The position numbers and the translations under genes were made by a program. Below, piece after piece: positions 62,092-64,000 of a DNA stretch of 64,000 bases; the first letter of the stretch is position 1; each line of letters opens with the position of its first letter. A model generated the notes under the pieces. It saw nothing but the letters and a program-made list of their open reading frames with translations, was not told the DNA's origin and did not search any database. The stretch comes from Clitopilus passeckerianus (lineage: Eukaryota > Basidiomycota > Agaricomycetes > Agaricales > Entolomataceae), in contig CALYLX010000098.1 of NCBI GenBank assembly GCA_944990035.1, positions 744,001 through 808,000 of the forward strand, given 5' to 3'.

Positions 62092-64000
62092 ATGACTTTC
62101 GCTGTCCTCCGAGCTCTGCACACCGTTATTGGTGATGCTCTAGACGACATACAACGCGTCTATGAACCTCCAAACAATGTCGATCTCGTAGCAAACGACC
62201 TGTTCTTTTCGACCGGCGTCAGCCCGCCTTCGCCCCCACCATCGCCCTGCGCACCAATAGATCCACAAAAACCAATGGATTTCCCTTCGCTGGATACGTG
62301 GTTTGATCCTGCAGACCCTGCGGAACAGCTGCGTACACATCCAGACGTGGTTCAAGCAATAAATAGGATTGTTGCTGCAGCAGGACAGTTATCAATAACG
62401 GTGCAACCTCCCTTTTTTGCTTTGCTAGACGCCTCTTTTGCAGTGAGTTGTCCCGAACAGTTGACCAGTCTTTTCTTGACGTTTGCATTCTAGTATCATC
62501 TACCCTCCTGCTTGAGGATTTTTGAAGCCTCACACTCGACAGAAATACTGCGGGAAGCAGGCCCAGCTGGTCTGCACGTGGATGTTCTTTCCCAACGGAA
62601 TGGTATCGATAGGATGAGGCTAGGTGGGTAGAGCTATCCTGTCCTTTCTTACTCTGCCTGACCCAATTCCCCCTCCCGCAGCACATATACTTAGGCTCCT
62701 TGCAACGCATCACATTCTCTGTGAACGAGAACCCGATGTTTTTGCCCTCAATCGAGTGTCCTCGGTTTGCGACTCCGGAAAATCTATGAGTGACATTAGG
62801 CTCTGGGAGAAGGAAGGGTGGTAAGTCGTCACTTGTGGCATATTTTCCGGACTACCCTCAACAGCGCCTCTCACAGCCCAGAGATGAAATATCGCGGTAC
62901 GAACGGAGTGGCGGCTCTCGTCGGTCTTAAGTAAGGTTCTTGTCTTCGCTTCTGAGGCACATACTGACAATCTGACCTCTTCAGCACCGATGAACTCATG
63001 AAAGCTTCAGCTTACATGACAGAAGCATACTTGCTCTCTCAGGATCCAAATGCGCCTCCGCCTTTCAATTTTGCTTTTGACACAGAAACTCCTTACTTTC
63101 ACTGGCTAGAGGGCGAAAGCTCTGCTTTATCGGCATTTAATCCCGACTCGGCGTCTCCTTCCAAACCTTCGTCGGCAGGACCTTCACCAAATCCTCCTCC
63201 TGGTCTCTTGGGTGAACCAGGTTCGTCAGAAATCACGCGAAGGACGAAACGGGGATTGGGTAGGAAAGGTAGCGCAGAAACGGGTGTCGGAGATGTCGCA
63301 CCTCTAGCTCTTGGGCTTGAGGATCCAAGAACGACGTTGGTGCCAAACCCGAACAAGTACAGGCTGGAGAGATTTGGCGTTGCGATGTCTGGAACTGGAT
63401 CCTGGGAGGTGCCTGGGGCCATTTTCAATGGTGAGAATACCGCATATATGCGCTTTGTCACTTTGAATATTGAATGCTGATGACTTGATAGGCTTTGACT
63501 GGCTGTCGCTACCGAGGGGAAGCGTGATTGTTGATGTTGGCGGCGGTATTGGTTCGAGCAGCATGATGTTGGCAGAAGCTTTCTGTAGGCCATCAGCCGG
63601 TGAAGCCATCTTGGATGACAGTGGGGCGGTCGACAAAGGCTTCAAGTTCATCATTCAAGATCGACCTGTGGTCGTGGAGATGGGAGAGAAAGTTGGTTTT
63701 CCTTCCGGTCAGACTCTTGTTTCAGCCTGTTCTGACAACATTATCTCAGGCTTGGCGAGAAAAATGTCCTGAATTGCTCGTTCCAGAGATAGCTCAGTTT
63801 CAAGGTAAGCATGTGCTCTCTTTTTGATGCATATAATCATGTTAACATTCTTAAACAGTTCACGATTTTTTCACACCACAACCGATCAAGGACGCTGCTG
63901 TCTTCTTCCTGCGGGTGATCACTCATGATTGGCCTGATGAGGAAGTTCGAAGGATCCTTTTACATCTAAGAGAGGCTGCTCTTCCGGATACGAAACTCAT
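62092..64000 (+). CDS. O-methyltransferase, 3'-partial
   Basis: Multi-exon gene from ATG at 62092 (MTFAVLRALHTVIGDALDD), cut by the window end. It belongs to the plant- and fungal-type SAM-dependent O-methyltransferases. The N-terminal dimerisation and winged-helix part has LREAGPAGLHVDVLSQRNG, HILRLLATHHILCERE and DVFALNRVS. An unusual Ser/Pro/Gly-rich insert of about 60 residues (62,130-63,260 region, mainly 63,130-63,260) precedes ERFGVAMSGTGSW. The catalytic part shows the SAM motif VIVDVGGGIGSSS, IIQDRPVVVE and HDWPDEEVRRIL just before the end. Such enzymes methylate phenolic or polyketide hydroxyls; the substrate here is unknown. The final exon or exons are outside the window. Confidence 0.88.

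Overview
The window looks like a piece of a filamentous basidiomycete (Agaricomycete-type) nuclear genome. Genes are dense and on both strands, most are split by many GT-AG introns of about 46-80 bp, and the proteins are eukaryotic and fungal in kind: an NLR-type NACHT/ankyrin protein, a LysM protein, a microsomal P450, Utp22, ProRS, Psf1, Ula1 and 3-HAO. I traced exons by hand by matching GT/AG boundaries to a continuous frame. For most genes all exon phases close exactly. No transcript or database was available.

Region 1 (1-15,200) is an accessory, defence-like block. It holds the 3' end of a large ankyrin-repeat protein with about 26 very uniform repeats. Next comes an alpha/beta hydrolase. 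On the minus strand follows a complete 12-exon NLR-like gene: helical N-terminus, ubiquitin-like fold, zinc ribbon, NACHT, and a short ankyrin tail related to the first protein. Then come a second, frameshifted copy of the hydrolase and a PI-PLC X-domain phosphodiesterase. The ankyrin/hydrolase pair has therefore been duplicated locally.

Region 2 (15,200-24,900) is mixed. It contains a gene-poor stretch, a mucin-like single-pass cell-surface protein with a galactose-binding-like head, a C6orf136/DUF2358-like mitochondrial protein, an unknown 226-residue protein, and a secreted two-LysM protein.

Region 3 (24,900-35,800) starts with UTP22 (ribosome biogenesis). Directly upstream lies an array of about four 374-bp direct repeats, one of which is split by a 592-bp MITE with TA target-site duplication. 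A 551-residue protein of unknown function follows, then 2.2 kb without a clear gene.

Region 4 (35,800-64,000) is mostly housekeeping: a P450, two multi-pass membrane proteins, prolyl-tRNA synthetase, a GTPBP1/2-type N-domain protein without a GTPase, PSF1, ULA1, a Ser/Thr-rich protein divergent from 3-hydroxyanthranilate dioxygenase, a DDR48-like SYGS-repeat protein, an atypical protein kinase, and the 5' part of an O-methyltransferase cut by the window end.

The most interesting parts are the NLR/hydrolase block, the repeat array with its nested MITE, and a few atypical proteins (the DYG kinase and the unknown 551-aa protein).
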